Shown here: piece after piece, positions 8,078 through 18,478 of the stretch
How the letters are laid out: every line of letters starts with the position of its first letter
How positions within the stretch are numbered: the first letter of the stretch is position 1
Assembly (NCBI RefSeq): GCF_014651935.1
Contig: NZ_BMXV01000010.1
Span: 1 to 64,000, forward strand
DNA from: Marinobacter zhanjiangensis
Lineage (GTDB): Bacteria > Pseudomonadota > Gammaproteobacteria > Pseudomonadales > Oleiphilaceae
DNA length: 64,000 nucleotides
Direction: 5' to 3'
Made by a program: the position numbers and the translations under genes
The notes under the pieces: generated by a model
Databases searched by the model: none
Seen by the model: only the letters and a program-made list of their open reading frames with translations
Told to the model about the DNA's origin: nothing

Positions 8078-9508
8078 TCAGGCCGGCTGAGCTGCGACGT
8101 TGTCGGCAGCAACCGCATCTTTCTGGCGGATGGTCATCCATACGTTCCATGCCATGACAATCATGCCGGCAAGGAAGATGACACCACCGATGAGGCGTAC
8201 CAGGTAACCGGGCCAGGAGGCCTCCAGTGCCTGCACGAAGCTGTAGGTCAGGGTGCCGTCTTCGTTGACCGCGCGCCACATCAGGCCCTGCATGATGCCG
8301 TTGACCCACATGGCCACGATGTAAAGCACGGTACCGACGGTTGCCAGCCAGAAATGCACGTTGATCATGCTGACGCTGTACATCGCCTTGATGCCCCAGA
8401 GTTTCGGAATCAGGTGATAGATGGCACCGATGCTGATCATGGCTACCCAGCCCAGGGCACCGGAGTGCACATGGCCGATGGTCCAGTCCGTGTTGTGGGA
8501 CAGGGCGTTGACGGTCTTGATGGACATCATCGGACCTTCAAAGGTGGACATGCCGTAAAACGACAGGGAAACCACCAGGAAGCGCAGAATCGGGTCGGTA
8601 CGCAGCTTGTGCCATGCGCCGGACAGGGTCATCATGCCGTTGATCATGCCACCCCAGGAGGGTGCCAGCAGGATCAGTGACATCACCATACCGGCAGTCT
8701 GGGCCCAGTCTGGCAGAGCGGAGTAGTGCAGGTGGTGGCCGCCGGCCCATACGTAGGTGGCGATCAGTGCCCAGAAGTGAACAATGGACAGCCGGTAGGA
8801 GTAAACCGGGCGATCGGCCTGCTTGGGAACGAAGTAGTACATCATGCCCAGGAAGCCGGCGGTCAGGAAGAAGCCTACTGCGTTATGCCCGTACCACCAC
8901 TGCATCATGGCGTCGGTGACGCCCGCATACGCAGAGTAGGACTTGAATGCGCTTGCCGGCAACGCCAGGCTGTTGCCAATATGCAGAACCGCGATCGTCA
9001 GGATGAACGCACCATAGAACCAGTTCGCCACATAGATATGCGGTGCGCTGCGCTTGGTGATCGTAGCGAAGAAGACGATGGCGTAGGTGACCCAGACTAC
9101 CGCGATGGCGATATCGATAGGCCACTCCAGCTCTGCATACTCCTTGGAAGAGGTAAGGCCCAGCGGCAGAGTGATGGCGGCAGACACGATAATGGCCTGC
9201 CACCCCCAGAAGGTAAAGGCTGCCATGCCATCCGAGAACAGGCGCGCCTGACAGGTGCGCTGAACAACGTAATAAGACGTTGCAAACAGGGCACTACCAC
9301 CAAAGCCGAAGATGACGGCATTGGTATGCAACGGCCGCAAACGGCCGAAGTGGGTCCAGGGCAGATCGAGGTTCAATGCCGGCCACACCAGTTGCGCTGC
9401 AATCAGCACACCCAGCGCCATGCCCACAATGCCCCATACCACCGTCATGATGGCGAATTGCCTCACCACCTTGTAGTTGTATGTCAGGTTTGCATTCACT
9501 GTGCTCAT
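8078..9508 (-). CDS. ccoN: cbb3 oxidase catalytic subunit I CcoN
   Basis: The 476-residue haem-copper core subunit, which reduces O2 to water and pumps protons at low oxygen. Candidate metal ligands are visible: His61 (PLHTN), His208 in WYGHNAVG (CuB), His258/His259 (GGHHLHY), and His346/His348 in GHVHSG for the haems. About twelve hydrophobic helices fill the sequence. It is the first gene of the operon, with a probable FNR/Anr-type promoter 44-85 bases upstream. Only one ccoN is present here; a second isoform elsewhere cannot be excluded. Confidence 0.97.
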   Translation of the reverse strand: MSTVNANLTYNYKVVRQFAIMTVVWGIVGMALGVLIAAQLVWPALNLDLPWTHFGRLRPLHTNAVIFGFGGSALFATSYYVVQRTCQARLFSDGMAAFTFWGWQAIIVSAAITLPLGLTSSKEYAELEWPIDIAIAVVWVTYAIVFFATITKRSAPHIYVANWFYGAFILTIAVLHIGNSLALPASAFKSYSAYAGVTDAMMQWWYGHNAVGFFLTAGFLGMMYYFVPKQADRPVYSYRLSIVHFWALIATYVWAGGHHLHYSALPDWAQTAGMVMSLILLAPSWGGMINGMMTLSGAWHKLRTDPILRFLVVSLSFYGMSTFEGPMMSIKTVNALSHNTDWTIGHVHSGALGWVAMISIGAIYHLIPKLWGIKAMYSVSMINVHFWLATVGTVLYIVAMWVNGIMQGLMWRAVNEDGTLTYSFVQALEASWPGYLVRLIGGVIFLAGMIVMAWNVWMTIRQKDAVAADNVAAQPA

Positions 9509-9551
9509 AGCCTTACCAATGGATTCAAGGGTGGGGAAAGAAATCGGCGCA

Positions 9552-9593
9552 AGTATGGAGAAACGCTAATCCGTTTGCAATGACTCAGATCAA
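9552..9593 (-). promoter_or_regulatory. Candidate FNR/Anr class II promoter of ccoNOQP
   Basis: On the minus strand, TTGAT-CTGA-GTCAT (9593-9580) matches the FNR/Anr pattern TTGAT-N4-ATCAA with an intact left half and three of five bases in the right half. A CATACT -10-like hexamer lies at 9557-9552. The centre-to-centre distance is 32 bases, which puts the regulator site at about -41.5, the class II activation position. This fits oxygen-controlled expression of a cbb3 oxidase. Confidence 0.6.
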
Positions 9594-9793
9594 CTCCGCC
9601 TGACTCCGTAATTTCGTTTAAATCAGTGTGATGGCGAATCTGTTCAATGTGGGAGTGATGTACAATTCGCGGGATTTTCGATATTCATCAATAGTTCCCG
9701 CAAGCTGCCGGATGTTCAATGGATGCTGGTTCGCGGGGGCTGCGGATAGAACCCCTGAAACAGGAGCCTAGCTTCTCTTATGGAGCTTGCAAA

Positions 9794-10465
9794 ATGACAG
9801 AGTTGCTTTTTGATAAGGCGGTCAATAACCCGGAGCGGGCACCGGTCATGCTGTTGTCCCACGGAGCCGGTGTCGGCTACGACAGCCCCTTTATGGAGCG
9901 GCTTGCCCGCGCGCTTGCGATTCACGGTGTCAGTGTGGTGCGTTTCGAGTTCCCCTATATGCAACGGTCCCGTAACGATGGCCGCAGGCGACCGCCTGAT
10001 CGCCAGCCGGTATTGCTCGAGCATTTCATCGAGTTGGTCCGCTGGTGCCGATCCGAAGTTGGCAGTGACCGGCTTCTGGTATTGGCAGGCAAGTCCATGG
10101 GTGGGCGCATGGCATCATTGCTGGCCGCCCGCCCGGAGATGACGGAGGTCCACGCGGTGACCTGTTTCGGGTATCCTTTTCACCCGCCGGGCAAGCCCGA
10201 TCAGTGGCGAACCGGGCATTTCGGGGACATACGGGTACCCATGGCGATTTTCCAGGGTACGCGGGATCCGTTCGGCAAGCCGGAAGAGCTTGATGACCAG
10301 CCGTCGCTGCCGTCCCGGATTGAGCTTCACTGGCTGGAAGGCGGTAATCATGACCTCCGCCCACTGAAAAGGCAGGGCCTGGACCCGGATGCCCTGATTG
10401 ACGAGTCCGCCCGGCTGGCGGCCAGCTTCCTGCACTCCTTGCGCCCGGAGTCCGTGCTTCTCTGA
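9794..10465 (+). CDS. Alpha/beta-fold hydrolase of the KANL3/Tex30-like family
   Basis: A 223-residue predicted serine hydrolase. The oxyanion-side SHGAG motif lies near residue 20, the nucleophile elbow is GKSMGGR (Ser near residue 100), and the likely acid and His are in GTRDPFG and GGNHDL. The substrate is unknown. The frame extends upstream to 9719, but ATG 9794 has a GGAG 8 bases away and removes a non-conserved extension. It is transcribed with rlmM, 17 bases downstream, and diverges from the cco cluster. Confidence 0.8.
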   Translation: MTELLFDKAVNNPERAPVMLLSHGAGVGYDSPFMERLARALAIHGVSVVRFEFPYMQRSRNDGRRRPPDRQPVLLEHFIELVRWCRSEVGSDRLLVLAGKSMGGRMASLLAARPEMTEVHAVTCFGYPFHPPGKPDQWRTGHFGDIRVPMAIFQGTRDPFGKPEELDDQPSLPSRIELHWLEGGNHDLRPLKRQGLDPDALIDESARLAASFLHSLRPESVLL

Positions 10466-10482
10466 CTTTACAGGATCCTTTT

Positions 10483-11574
10483 ATGAATTCTTCCCTTAAT
10501 CGACTGCTGTTGTTCTGTCGCCCCGGGTTCGAGGCGGAAGCCGGACGGGAGCTCACCGATGCTGCGGCCGCCCTGGGGGCCTGGGGTTATTTCGAACCCG
10601 CGGAAGGTACCGGCTGGCTGCCGTTTACCCTTGCCGGTGGCATGGATGCGCCGACGCTGCTTGGCGAACTGCCGCTGGACTCGATGGTGTTCGTGCGGGA
10701 CTGGCTGATTGTTGTTGCGGAGGTAACCCTGCCGGCGTCAGACCGCGTCGGGGCAGTCATTGATGCGCTGCGCGATGGCAGCTCTGGTGCCCTTTCCGGC
10801 TGTGACCGTGTGGAGGTGCGGGTTCCGGAAAATAACAGTGATGCCGACCTGAGCCGGTTCGCCCGCAAATGGGTCGCACCCCTGTCCAGGGCGCTTCGGG
10901 GTGCCGGCCTGATAGGCGACGGTAACCGGGGCAACAATGCGGACCGGCTGGAGCTGCTGCTGGTGGACTTTGCCCGGGTGGTGGCAGGCGTCAGCCCGGT
11001 CAGCAATCGTGCTCGCTGGGCCATGGGCATTCCTCGCCTCAGGTTACCGGCCTCCGCACCCAGCCGTTCGGCCCTGAAGCTGGAGGAAGCCTGGCGAGTA
11101 CTGTTGCCGGAAGGCAGGGCGCTCGACTATCTCGGGGGTGGCAAAACGGCCGTTGATCTTGGCGCGGCGCCGGGGGGCTGGACCTCGCAACTGGTGCATC
11201 AGGGCATGACCGTAACGGCGGTAGACAACGGGCCCATGGACGAGCAACTGATGGCGTCCGGTATGGTGACCCATGTGCAGGCTGATGGTTACCAGTGGCG
11301 GCCCAGGCGGGCGGTTGACTGGATGGTCTGCGATATCGTGGACAAACCCCGGCGCACGGCCGCCATGGTTGCTGACTGGTTCAATGCACAGCTGTGCCGA
11401 TACAGTGTGTTCAACCTCAAGCTGCCCATGAAGCAGCGTTACGAAGAGTGGCAAATCTGCCGGGAATTACTGGCAGACCGGCTGGCCGACGCCCCCTTCG
11501 CGGTCGAGTTGCGGGCCAGGCAGCTGTACCATGACCGGGAGGAGATAACCTGTTTTCTGGAGCGGACGGACTGA
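10483..11574 (+). CDS. rlmM: 23S rRNA (cytidine-2498 2'-O) methyltransferase RlmM
   Basis: A 363-residue SAM-dependent methyltransferase that modifies C2498 in the peptidyl-transferase loop. The N-terminal THUMP-like part (about 1-180) precedes the Rossmann domain, where motif I reads VDLGAAPGGWTSQL near residue 220 and is followed by VTAVDNGPM. The KLPMK stretch near residue 310 is characteristic. AGGA lies 8 bases before the ATG. Confidence 0.95.
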   Translation: MNSSLNRLLLFCRPGFEAEAGRELTDAAAALGAWGYFEPAEGTGWLPFTLAGGMDAPTLLGELPLDSMVFVRDWLIVVAEVTLPASDRVGAVIDALRDGSSGALSGCDRVEVRVPENNSDADLSRFARKWVAPLSRALRGAGLIGDGNRGNNADRLELLLVDFARVVAGVSPVSNRARWAMGIPRLRLPASAPSRSALKLEEAWRVLLPEGRALDYLGGGKTAVDLGAAPGGWTSQLVHQGMTVTAVDNGPMDEQLMASGMVTHVQADGYQWRPRRAVDWMVCDIVDKPRRTAAMVADWFNAQLCRYSVFNLKLPMKQRYEEWQICRELLADRLADAPFAVELRARQLYHDREEITCFLERTD

Positions 11575-11586
11575 TGATCCGGCCGT

Positions 11587-11871
11587 TCAGCATTGCTCCA
11601 GGATGGTAATCCTCTCGTCCTGATCCATCATCGGTTTGACTTCGCTCAACAGCCGCCTCCGCTCCTCGGAGTTGTACCAGCGGTCCCAGTCAGCCTCGGA
11701 GCGCCAGTTGGCCAGAGTGAAGCGGTGATTCCGGTCCCTGGCGTCCACCAGGGTCTCGCCGGACACAAATCCGGCGGCAGCCACCGCGCTCTGCAGGATA
11801 CTGCGGGAGCGCTCCTCATAGGCGGATTCCAGGGATTCGGCGATATGGCGTTCAATGATGACACGAATCAT
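11587..11871 (-). CDS. Antibiotic biosynthesis monooxygenase (ABM)-fold small protein
   Basis: A 94-residue ferredoxin-like (dimeric alpha-beta barrel) protein. It starts MIRVIIERHI and carries the ABM-type pattern TLVDARDRNHRFTLANWRSE. Members act as small oxygenases, haem-degrading enzymes or stress proteins; nothing here fixes the substrate. The frame reaches 11904, but ATG 11871 has GAGG five bases upstream. The gene converges with rlmM and diverges from tusA. Confidence 0.75.
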   Translation of the reverse strand: MIRVIIERHIAESLESAYEERSRSILQSAVAAAGFVSGETLVDARDRNHRFTLANWRSEADWDRWYNSEERRRLLSEVKPMMDQDERITILEQC

Positions 11872-12037
11872 GGGTACCTCGATGCTATACCGTTCCACGG
11901 ACAATGTGGTCTAAAATGGGCCACATGAACAGTAATTTAGCACCTGGACCGGGAGTTTTCACAGAGTTATTGAGGGCACACTTTATCGTGTTGTCTCAAG
12001 TAACCTGCCTGGCCGGGGCCAATCCCGGGAGATGACA

Positions 12038-12280
12038 ATGGCCGAATCACCGAATCAGGATGCCGAACTGGACGCCCGGGGACTGGTGTGTCCCGAACCG
12101 GTCATGATGCTGCACAACCGGATAGCGGACGTGCCGGTGGGGGGCGTGCTCCGGGTAGTGGCAACGGACCCGTCCACAACGAGGGATATCCCCCGTTTCT
12201 GTCAGTTCCTGGATCACGAGCTGATGCAACAGGAAGAGACCGGCGGCGAATACCTGTTCTGGATACGCCGGGGGGCTTAA
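12038..12280 (+). CDS. tusA: TusA-family sulfurtransferase (sulfur carrier)
   Basis: An 80-residue sulfur-relay protein. The signature [13 protein letters not shown] carries the persulfide Cys (about position 20) in the CPEP motif. TusA takes sulfur from IscS and passes it on for tRNA 2-thiouridine made by MnmA, which is encoded at 29964-31130. ATG 12038 is favoured over ATG 12032 because GGGAG ends 6 bases before it. Its 3' end overlaps dsbD by 4 bases, convergently. Confidence 0.9.
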   Translation: MAESPNQDAELDARGLVCPEPVMMLHNRIADVPVGGVLRVVATDPSTTRDIPRFCQFLDHELMQQEETGGEYLFWIRRGA

Positions 12281-14172
12281 AGCACAGCACTGGCCCGGTT
12301 CAGGTGATTCATGAACTGGTCCAGATCCATTTCCCCAAGGACTCTCAGGTCCTCGGCTTCCTGCCCTTCGCCATCGTAGAACAGAATCGCTGGAGGTCCG
12401 AACAGGCCGAGATCGTTCAGCAGTGCCTGTTGCGCCGGCGTATTGTCGGTCAGGTCAATCTGCAGCAGTGTGTAAGGTTCCATGGCGCTGATCACCGCCG
12501 GTTTGCTGAACACTTCCCGTTCCATGATCTTGCACGAAATGCACCAGTCGGCGTAGAAGTCGAGGATCACCGCGCGCCCCTGATTGCTGGCTTCGGTCAG
12601 CCGCTCCCGGATAGCGTCCGGATCTTCCATTCGCTCGAACGGGGCATGCTCGGTCACACTGACGCTACCATCGCTACTGGCCGACGCCATAAAAGGTGCC
12701 AGGGGTCTCAGGGGGTCTGATGCGCCGGAGAGTGCCCCGGCAAGCAGCGCCAGGCCCCAGGCAAACAGCACCAGTCCGGCGCCTTTCCAGGTTCGCTGCC
12801 AACCCGCCCGGGCCTGGTCAAAGGCGCCCAGCTGCACGCCGGTGATGGCCGCCAATATGCCCCAGAGGGTCAGTGCGACCCAGCCCGGAACCAGCCGCTC
12901 CAGCAGCCAGATGGCGACCGCCAGAAGCATGACCCCGTAGAAGGCCTTGACCACATTCATCCAGGAGCCGGTTTTGGGCAGCAGGTGACGGCCACCCACC
13001 GCGACCAGGATAAGCGGAACACCCATGCCCAGCCCGAGGGAAAACAGCGCGACCCCGCCGACTACCGCATCCTGGGTGGTGCTGATGTAGAGCAGGCTGC
13101 CAGCCAGCGGCGCCGACACGCAGGGGGATACGACCAGGGCGGATAATGCGCCGATGCCGAAAACACTCGCCAGACGACCCCCGCTCAGGTTCTCGCTGGC
13201 CTGATTGAGGCGATTCTGGATGGCATGGGGTAGCCGCAGGTCAAACACGTTGAACATGGCCAGGGCAAAGATTACGAACAGTGCCGCAAAGGTGCCCAGC
13301 ACCCAGGGAGACTGCAGTTGCGCCTGCAGGTTGAAGCTGGCGCCGAGCAGCCCGGTAATGACCCCGGCAGCGGCATAGGTCAGCGCCATCCCGAATACAT
13401 AGCTGAAAGCCAGTGCCAGCGCCTGTGCGGTGCTGCGGGTATTGTGGCTGGATACCAGCGTGGAAATGATCGGTACCATTGGCAGTACACAGGGCGTGAA
13501 GGTCAGGCCCAGGCCCAGGGCCAGAAATACCAGCGCGATGATGGCCAGGGACTGCTCGGAAAGAAAGCCTGCCAGGCCGGTGGCGCTCTCCAGGTTGCTT
13601 GCCGTGCCGGGGGCGGGCGTCTGGCCGGTTGCGCCGCCACCGGAGCCAGTTGTACCGCTAGCGGAGGAAGAAGGTGCTGCTGGCTGCTCTCCCTTGCTGG
13701 CGTAGTACAGTACATCCCGTGTCTGTGGCGGGTAGCACAGGCCCGCCTTGGCACAGCCCTGATAAGTGACCTTCAGGGTAGCTTCCCGGGTGCCTTCCGG
13801 CAGGGTCAGGTCTACGCGGGCCTCGACCGGCTCGTAGAAGACGTTGACGGTTCCGAAGTAGGGGTCTTCGGTTTCCACGCCGGGTTCGGAAAAGGCCGGT
13901 TCCGACACCTGGACGTCATCCGAAACCGGCTCAATGGAGATGCGCTCCCGGTAAAGGTAATGGTCGGGGGCGGTATCCCAGCGTAAGAGTACGCCGGTTT
14001 CTGTGGTGGTGGAGCTGAAGGGCAGCGCCTCGTCCACCGGCAGGAAATCCTGGCCCCCAAGGCTGTTGTTGTCGCCAAGGGCTGCCTGTACGGCCCCGGT
14101 GGGCATCAGGGTGAACAGGGTCAGCAGAAGTAGCCGTAACAGCGAAGCAGGAACAACGGTTTTCAGTGGCAT
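12277..14172 (-). CDS. dsbD: Thiol:disulfide interchange protein DsbD
   Basis: A 631-residue membrane protein that moves electrons from cytoplasmic thioredoxin to periplasmic oxidoreductases, including cytochrome c maturation. From ATG 14172 it has a signal peptide ([10 protein letters not shown], ending at AVQA), an N-terminal DsbD-alpha domain with the Cys pair [11 protein letters not shown], a transmembrane region with TFTPCVLPM and VVSPCVSAP, and a C-terminal thioredoxin domain with DWCISCK. The frame extends to 14274 without good start signals, and that extension would hide the signal peptide. Confidence 0.95.
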   Translation of the reverse strand: MPLKTVVPASLLRLLLLTLFTLMPTGAVQAALGDNNSLGGQDFLPVDEALPFSSTTTETGVLLRWDTAPDHYLYRERISIEPVSDDVQVSEPAFSEPGVETEDPYFGTVNVFYEPVEARVDLTLPEGTREATLKVTYQGCAKAGLCYPPQTRDVLYYASKGEQPAAPSSSASGTTGSGGGATGQTPAPGTASNLESATGLAGFLSEQSLAIIALVFLALGLGLTFTPCVLPMVPIISTLVSSHNTRSTAQALALAFSYVFGMALTYAAAGVITGLLGASFNLQAQLQSPWVLGTFAALFVIFALAMFNVFDLRLPHAIQNRLNQASENLSGGRLASVFGIGALSALVVSPCVSAPLAGSLLYISTTQDAVVGGVALFSLGLGMGVPLILVAVGGRHLLPKTGSWMNVVKAFYGVMLLAVAIWLLERLVPGWVALTLWGILAAITGVQLGAFDQARAGWQRTWKGAGLVLFAWGLALLAGALSGASDPLRPLAPFMASASSDGSVSVTEHAPFERMEDPDAIRERLTEASNQGRAVILDFYADWCISCKIMEREVFSKPAVISAMEPYTLLQIDLTDNTPAQQALLNDLGLFGPPAILFYDGEGQEAEDLRVLGEMDLDQFMNHLNRASAVL

Positions 14173-14330
14173 GGGGCTCAGTATCTGTCGGTTACCGGGT
14201 AAGCGGGTGATCGAGTGGAAGGAGAGACTCAGCTCCGCCCGGAAAGTTCCCGGGGCTCTTGGGGATATGTCCATTCATCGGGAAGATCCTGCTGGAATTT
14301 TTGCCAGTAAAGCCGCACAATAACGAACCC

Positions 14331-14939
14331 ATGAATCACCGTCCAGAAGACCTTGTCACACTGTTCAATACATTGTTCCTGAAATCCCGGGGAACGGAAC
14401 TGGTTCGCGGCGACGATGAGCCGGAGTACCTCCCCGCAGGCGTTGCCGGTGATTATGCCCGGGTGATTTTCGCCCACGGCTATTTCGCCAGCGCCCTTCA
14501 TGAGATCAGTCACTGGTGCATCGCCGGTGAGCAGCGACGCCGGTTGACGGACTATGGTTACTGGTACTGCCCGGACGGGCGCAGCCGCGAACAGCAGCAG
14601 GCCTTCGAGCGGGTTGAGGTAAAGCCCCAGGCTCTGGAATGGCTGTTTTCGGTGGCCTGTGGCAGTCGCTTCCACATCAGCGTTGATAACCTGGACGGCG
14701 GAGGCGCGATCGATGAGGCCGGCTTCCGGCAGCGGGTCATTCAACAGGCCTGTCGCTACCTGGACGAGGGGTTGCCGGCCCGTGCCGGGCAGTTTCTGGA
14801 TGCCCTGACAGCATTTTATGGTACCGGCCCCGATCATTTTCGCCGGTGGCGCGAACGACATGCCTGCCTGGCCACCGGGCCAGCCGGGGCAGCACACTCT
14901 TTAACAACAGTAAGCGAAGCCTATGACGCAATCTCCTGA
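14331..14939 (+). CDS. epmC: Elongation factor P hydroxylase EpmC
   Basis: A 202-residue protein of the EpmC (YfcM) family, which hydroxylates the beta-lysyl-lysine residue of EF-P. The conserved core FAHGYFASALHEISHW, then CIAGEQ, contains the likely His metal ligands; GYWYCPDGR and VEVKPQALEWLF follow, all typical. ATG 14331 gives a normal N-terminus; the in-frame extension to 14259 has no support. It overlaps rhlB by 17 bases. epmA and epmB are not in the window. Confidence 0.92.
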   Translation: MNHRPEDLVTLFNTLFLKSRGTELVRGDDEPEYLPAGVAGDYARVIFAHGYFASALHEISHWCIAGEQRRRLTDYGYWYCPDGRSREQQQAFERVEVKPQALEWLFSVACGSRFHISVDNLDGGGAIDEAGFRQRVIQQACRYLDEGLPARAGQFLDALTAFYGTGPDHFRRWRERHACLATGPAGAAHSLTTVSEAYDAIS

Positions 14940-16260
14940 ATCCGATAGTACACACGACAATGCAGCTGAAGCGCCACAGAGCGGTGACGTGAAGCAAAGC
15001 GGCACCCGTTTCGCCGAGCTTGGTCTCCACAAGCCGGTGTTGGACGCCATTGCCGACATCGGGTTTGAGTACTGCACGCCGATCCAGGCGGAGACCCTGC
15101 CTTATACTCTGGCCTGCCACGACCTGATCGGTCAGGCCCAGACCGGTACCGGCAAGACCGCCGCCTTCCTGATCACGGCCATACAGGCAATGCTGGAAAC
15201 GCCGGTGGATGACAAGGACCGGTTTGCGTCCGAACCCCGTGTGTTGGTGCTGGCGCCCACCCGGGAACTGGCCATGCAGATTGCCAAGGATGCCGAGGAG
15301 TTATGTGCCCGCACCGGCCACCGAGTGGTGTCCGTGGTGGGTGGCATGAACTATGACAAGCAGCGGGAAGTGCTGCAGAACGAGATTGTCGACATTCTGG
15401 TGGCCACTCCGGGACGGCTGATCGATTTCCTGGGTTCCCAGGATGTGTTCCTGGACCAGATCGACCTGCTGATTCTGGACGAAGCGGACCGGATGCTGGA
15501 CATGGGCTTCATTCCCGACGTCAAGCGCATCATCCGCCGCTGTCCGCCCAAGGATGACCGGCAGACCCTGTTGTTCAGTGCCACCTTCAATCAGGACGTG
15601 CTGAACCTGGCGTCGATGTGGACCCACGGTGCGGAATTCATCGAGATCGAGCCGCAACAGAAAACCGCCGAGCGGGTAAAACAGACGGTGTATCTGGTAT
15701 CCGAAGACCAGAAACTGCCGGTTCTGGTGAACTCGCTGAAGCAGCCGGGGGTCGAGAAGGCCCTTGTCTTCGCCAACCGTCGTGACCAGTGCCGTGATCT
15801 GGAAGAGGACCTGAAAAATCAGGATGTGAAGGTTTCATTGATGTCCGGCGAGATCCCCCAGAGCAAGCGCCTGAAAACCCTGGATCAGTTCAAGAACGGC
15901 GAGATCCAGGTGCTGGTTGCCACCGATGTGGCCGGCCGTGGTATCCACGTGGACGGCGTTACCCATGTGTTCAACTACAACCTGCCGGAGAATGCCGAGG
16001 ATTACGTGCATCGAATCGGCCGCACTGGTCGGGCGGGGGAGCATGGGATTTCCATCAGCTTCGCCAGCGAAGACGATGCCTTTACACTGCCGTCAATCGA
16101 AACCTACATCAGCCAGAAGCTGACCACGTCGGTGCCGGAGGAGGAGTTGCTTCAGCCGCTTGAGAAACCGCCGATCCAGCGTCGTCGTGGTGGGCGCCGT
16201 GCCGGTGGAGGCAATCGCGGTCGGCAGGGCGGTCGTCCCCGGTCCTCCGGCTCCCGCTAA
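14923..16260 (+). CDS. rhlB: ATP-dependent DEAD-box RNA helicase, RhlB type
   Basis: A 445-residue helicase. The Q motif (TPIQAETLP), motif I (AQTGTGKT), PTREL, DEAD (LILDEADRMLDMGF), SAT (LFSATF) and HRIGRTGR are all present in order. The RhlB assignment rests on the FAELGLHKPVLDAI start and overall size; in that family it works with RNase E in mRNA decay. The C-terminal 30 residues are Arg/Gly-rich (RRRGGRRAGGG), probably an RNA-binding tail. The start overlaps epmC. Confidence 0.88.
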   Translation: MTQSPESDSTHDNAAEAPQSGDVKQSGTRFAELGLHKPVLDAIADIGFEYCTPIQAETLPYTLACHDLIGQAQTGTGKTAAFLITAIQAMLETPVDDKDRFASEPRVLVLAPTRELAMQIAKDAEELCARTGHRVVSVVGGMNYDKQREVLQNEIVDILVATPGRLIDFLGSQDVFLDQIDLLILDEADRMLDMGFIPDVKRIIRRCPPKDDRQTLLFSATFNQDVLNLASMWTHGAEFIEIEPQQKTAERVKQTVYLVSEDQKLPVLVNSLKQPGVEKALVFANRRDQCRDLEEDLKNQDVKVSLMSGEIPQSKRLKTLDQFKNGEIQVLVATDVAGRGIHVDGVTHVFNYNLPENAEDYVHRIGRTGRAGEHGISISFASEDDAFTLPSIETYISQKLTTSVPEEELLQPLEKPPIQRRRGGRRAGGGNRGRQGGRPRSSGSR

Positions 16261-16279
16261 CAGCTGCCCGGCGGCCACC

Positions 16280-17446
16280 ATGCATATCGTCGCCGATGAA
16301 AACATTCCGTTGCTGGATGCTTTCTGCGGGGGGCTCGGGCGTCTGACCCGGGTTGATGGCCGAACGCTGGGCCCGGGTCAGCTGGCGGATGCCGACGTGC
16401 TGCTGGTAAGGTCCGTGACCCGGGTCAATGCCGATCTGCTGGCCGGCACGAAGGTGAGGTTTGTCGGCACCGCCACCATCGGTACTGACCATGTGGACAC
16501 CCATTGGCTGGCCCGTCAGGGCATCGCCTTTTTCTCCGCGCCCGGCTGCAATGCCAGCAGCGTCGTGCAATACGTGCTGTCGGTACTTTCCCTGTTCATG
16601 GTTCGCCAGCAGCGTTCGGGTTTTGACGGCCTGACCGTTGGCGTCATTGGTGCGGGGAATGTGGGTGGCGCACTGGTTCAGCGCCTGCTGGATCTTGGTG
16701 CCAGCGTCAGGGTCAGTGATCCGCCGCGACAGGAGCAGGGCGCCGACCTGCCGTTTGCCTCCCTGGATGACGTCCTGCAGTGCGATGTGGTGTCACTGAA
16801 TACCCCCCTGATTCCAGAAGGTCCCCATGCCACCGCACACCTGCTGGACGCCGCGCGGCTGTCCCGGCTCGGGGCGGGACAGTTGCTGGTCAACAGTGGT
16901 CGTGGCCCCGTCATCGACAACCGGGCGCTGCTGGCGCGTCTGCAGGCCCCGGATGCTCCCCTGGTGGCGCTGGATGTGTGGGAAAATGAGCCGGAGCCAT
17001 CGGCGGAACTGGTGGATGAGTGCTGGCTCGCCACGCCTCACATTGCCGGCTACAGCCTGGAGGGCAAGAGTCGCGGCACGGAAATGATAGCCCATGCTCT
17101 GCATCAGTGGGCCGGCGCGGAATTTCACGCCCGCCTGGCCTCGGTCCTGCCGCCGCCTCCGCTTTCAGAACTCCACGTCACCGATCATGCGACGCCCATG
17201 GACGCCCTGCACCGGGCACTGATGGCCTGCTATGACCCCCGGGACGACGATAGTCGCCTGCGGGGTGCGTTTGCCCGGGGGGATGCTGCTGGCGTGCCGA
17301 GGGGGCCTGTCTTTGATGAACTGCGGAAACGTTATCCGGTCCGGCGTGAGCCCTCCAGTCTGACGATAGCCATGCCGCCCGACACTGCAGTACAGCGGAC
17401 CCTGTCGCACTGTGGCTTCCGGGTCGTTGAAGCGTCCGGGGTATAA
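16280..17446 (+). CDS. pdxB: 4-phosphoerythronate dehydrogenase PdxB
   Basis: A 388-residue NAD-dependent dehydrogenase of the D-2-hydroxyacid group, acting in the second step of DXP-dependent pyridoxal phosphate synthesis. It starts MHIVADENIPLLDAF as in other PdxB; the NAD-binding GVIGAGNVGG lies near residue 120, NSGRGPVID near 210, and a His in ATPHIAGYS. A PdxB-type C-terminal dimerisation domain follows. ATG 16280 is chosen over the in-frame 16160 because the longer form would overlap rhlB with an unrelated sequence. Confidence 0.93.
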   Translation: MHIVADENIPLLDAFCGGLGRLTRVDGRTLGPGQLADADVLLVRSVTRVNADLLAGTKVRFVGTATIGTDHVDTHWLARQGIAFFSAPGCNASSVVQYVLSVLSLFMVRQQRSGFDGLTVGVIGAGNVGGALVQRLLDLGASVRVSDPPRQEQGADLPFASLDDVLQCDVVSLNTPLIPEGPHATAHLLDAARLSRLGAGQLLVNSGRGPVIDNRALLARLQAPDAPLVALDVWENEPEPSAELVDECWLATPHIAGYSLEGKSRGTEMIAHALHQWAGAEFHARLASVLPPPPLSELHVTDHATPMDALHRALMACYDPRDDDSRLRGAFARGDAAGVPRGPVFDELRKRYPVRREPSSLTIAMPPDTAVQRTLSHCGFRVVEASGV

Positions 17447-17460
17447 GCCCCGGACGCTTC
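17429..17460. terminator. Hairpin between convergent pdxB and htpX
   Basis: A perfect 13-bp stem (17429-17441 with 17448-17460) with a 6-base loop includes the pdxB stop codon. There is no clear T-run on either strand, so factor-independent termination is only probable. Its position between two convergent genes supports a shared 3'-end role. Confidence 0.55.
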
Positions 17461-17476
17461 AATGGTTCTCTCTCCT

Positions 17477-18361
17477 TTACCCGACCTGGGCCTGTTTCAG
17501 GGCCGCAATACGATCCTCAAGGGGCGGGTGGGTCATGAACAGGGCGCTCAGGCCACCCCTGGCGCCCCGGTTGATGCCGAAGGCCTGCAGGCTGTCGGGC
17601 ATCTGGTCGGGCATCTCGCTTTCCTGCTTTAAGCGGGCCAGAGCGCTGATCATGGCAGCCGTTCCGGCCAGTTGGGCACCGGCGATATCCGCCCGGAATT
17701 CCCGCCGTCTGGAAAACCAGAAGACGATGGTGCTGGCCAGGATGCCGAGTACGATTTCCGCCACAATGGTCACCACGAAGAAGCCCAGGCCGTGTCCACT
17801 CTCATTCCGGAAGACCACCCGGTCCACCAGCGAGCCGATGACCCGCGCGGCGAAAATCACGAACGTGTTCACCACCCCCTGGATCAGGGCCAGGGTGATC
17901 ATGTCCCCGTTCGCCACGTGGCCGATTTCGTGGCCCAGTACCGCGCGGATTTCCTCCTTGTTGAAGCGTTGCAGCAGGCCCTCACTGACCGCCACCAGCG
18001 CGTCGTTCTTTTTCCAGCCGGTGGCAAAGGCGTTCGACTGGGTGGCAGGGAAAATCGCCACCTCAGGCATGCCGATGCCGGCGTTTTTGGCGAGTTCCGC
18101 CACCGTATCCACCAGCCAGCGTTCCGCCGGGGTGCGGGGTGACTCGATGACCCGGGCGCCGGTGGCTCGCTTGGCCATGAACTTGGACATCAGCAGCGAA
18201 ACGAACGAGCCGGCAAAGCCGAACACGGCCGCAAAAATCAGCAGGGAACTGTAGTTGATTCCGTTCTGTTGCAGATAGCCATCAACCCCGAGCAGGCTCA
18301 GGGTGACGCTGGCCACCAGGATCACCGCCAGGTTGGTGGCAAGGAACAGCAGTATTCTCAT
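17477..18361 (-). CDS. htpX: Membrane zinc metalloprotease HtpX
   Basis: A 294-residue M48-family protease that degrades misfolded inner-membrane proteins. Two N-terminal helices (about 4-22 and 38-58) precede the catalytic HEIGH ([13 protein letters not shown], about residue 140), two further hydrophobic helices (about 155-215) and the Glu ligand in [10 protein letters not shown]. The start ATG 18361 follows a purine-rich stretch. The neighbour downstream in the same direction is an uncharacterised gene. Confidence 0.95.
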   Translation of the reverse strand: MRILLFLATNLAVILVASVTLSLLGVDGYLQQNGINYSSLLIFAAVFGFAGSFVSLLMSKFMAKRATGARVIESPRTPAERWLVDTVAELAKNAGIGMPEVAIFPATQSNAFATGWKKNDALVAVSEGLLQRFNKEEIRAVLGHEIGHVANGDMITLALIQGVVNTFVIFAARVIGSLVDRVVFRNESGHGLGFFVVTIVAEIVLGILASTIVFWFSRRREFRADIAGAQLAGTAAMISALARLKQESEMPDQMPDSLQAFGINRGARGGLSALFMTHPPLEDRIAALKQAQVG

Positions 18362-18478
18362 TCTCTCTCACTCCGGAAGAACAGTGTCTGATTTCGGATA
18401 TCGGGCCTTGCACGGCCATTTCAATGGCCGGTGGCCTATACCGCGTTCAGCGGATGAGAAAGACAATGGGTCGCGTTG

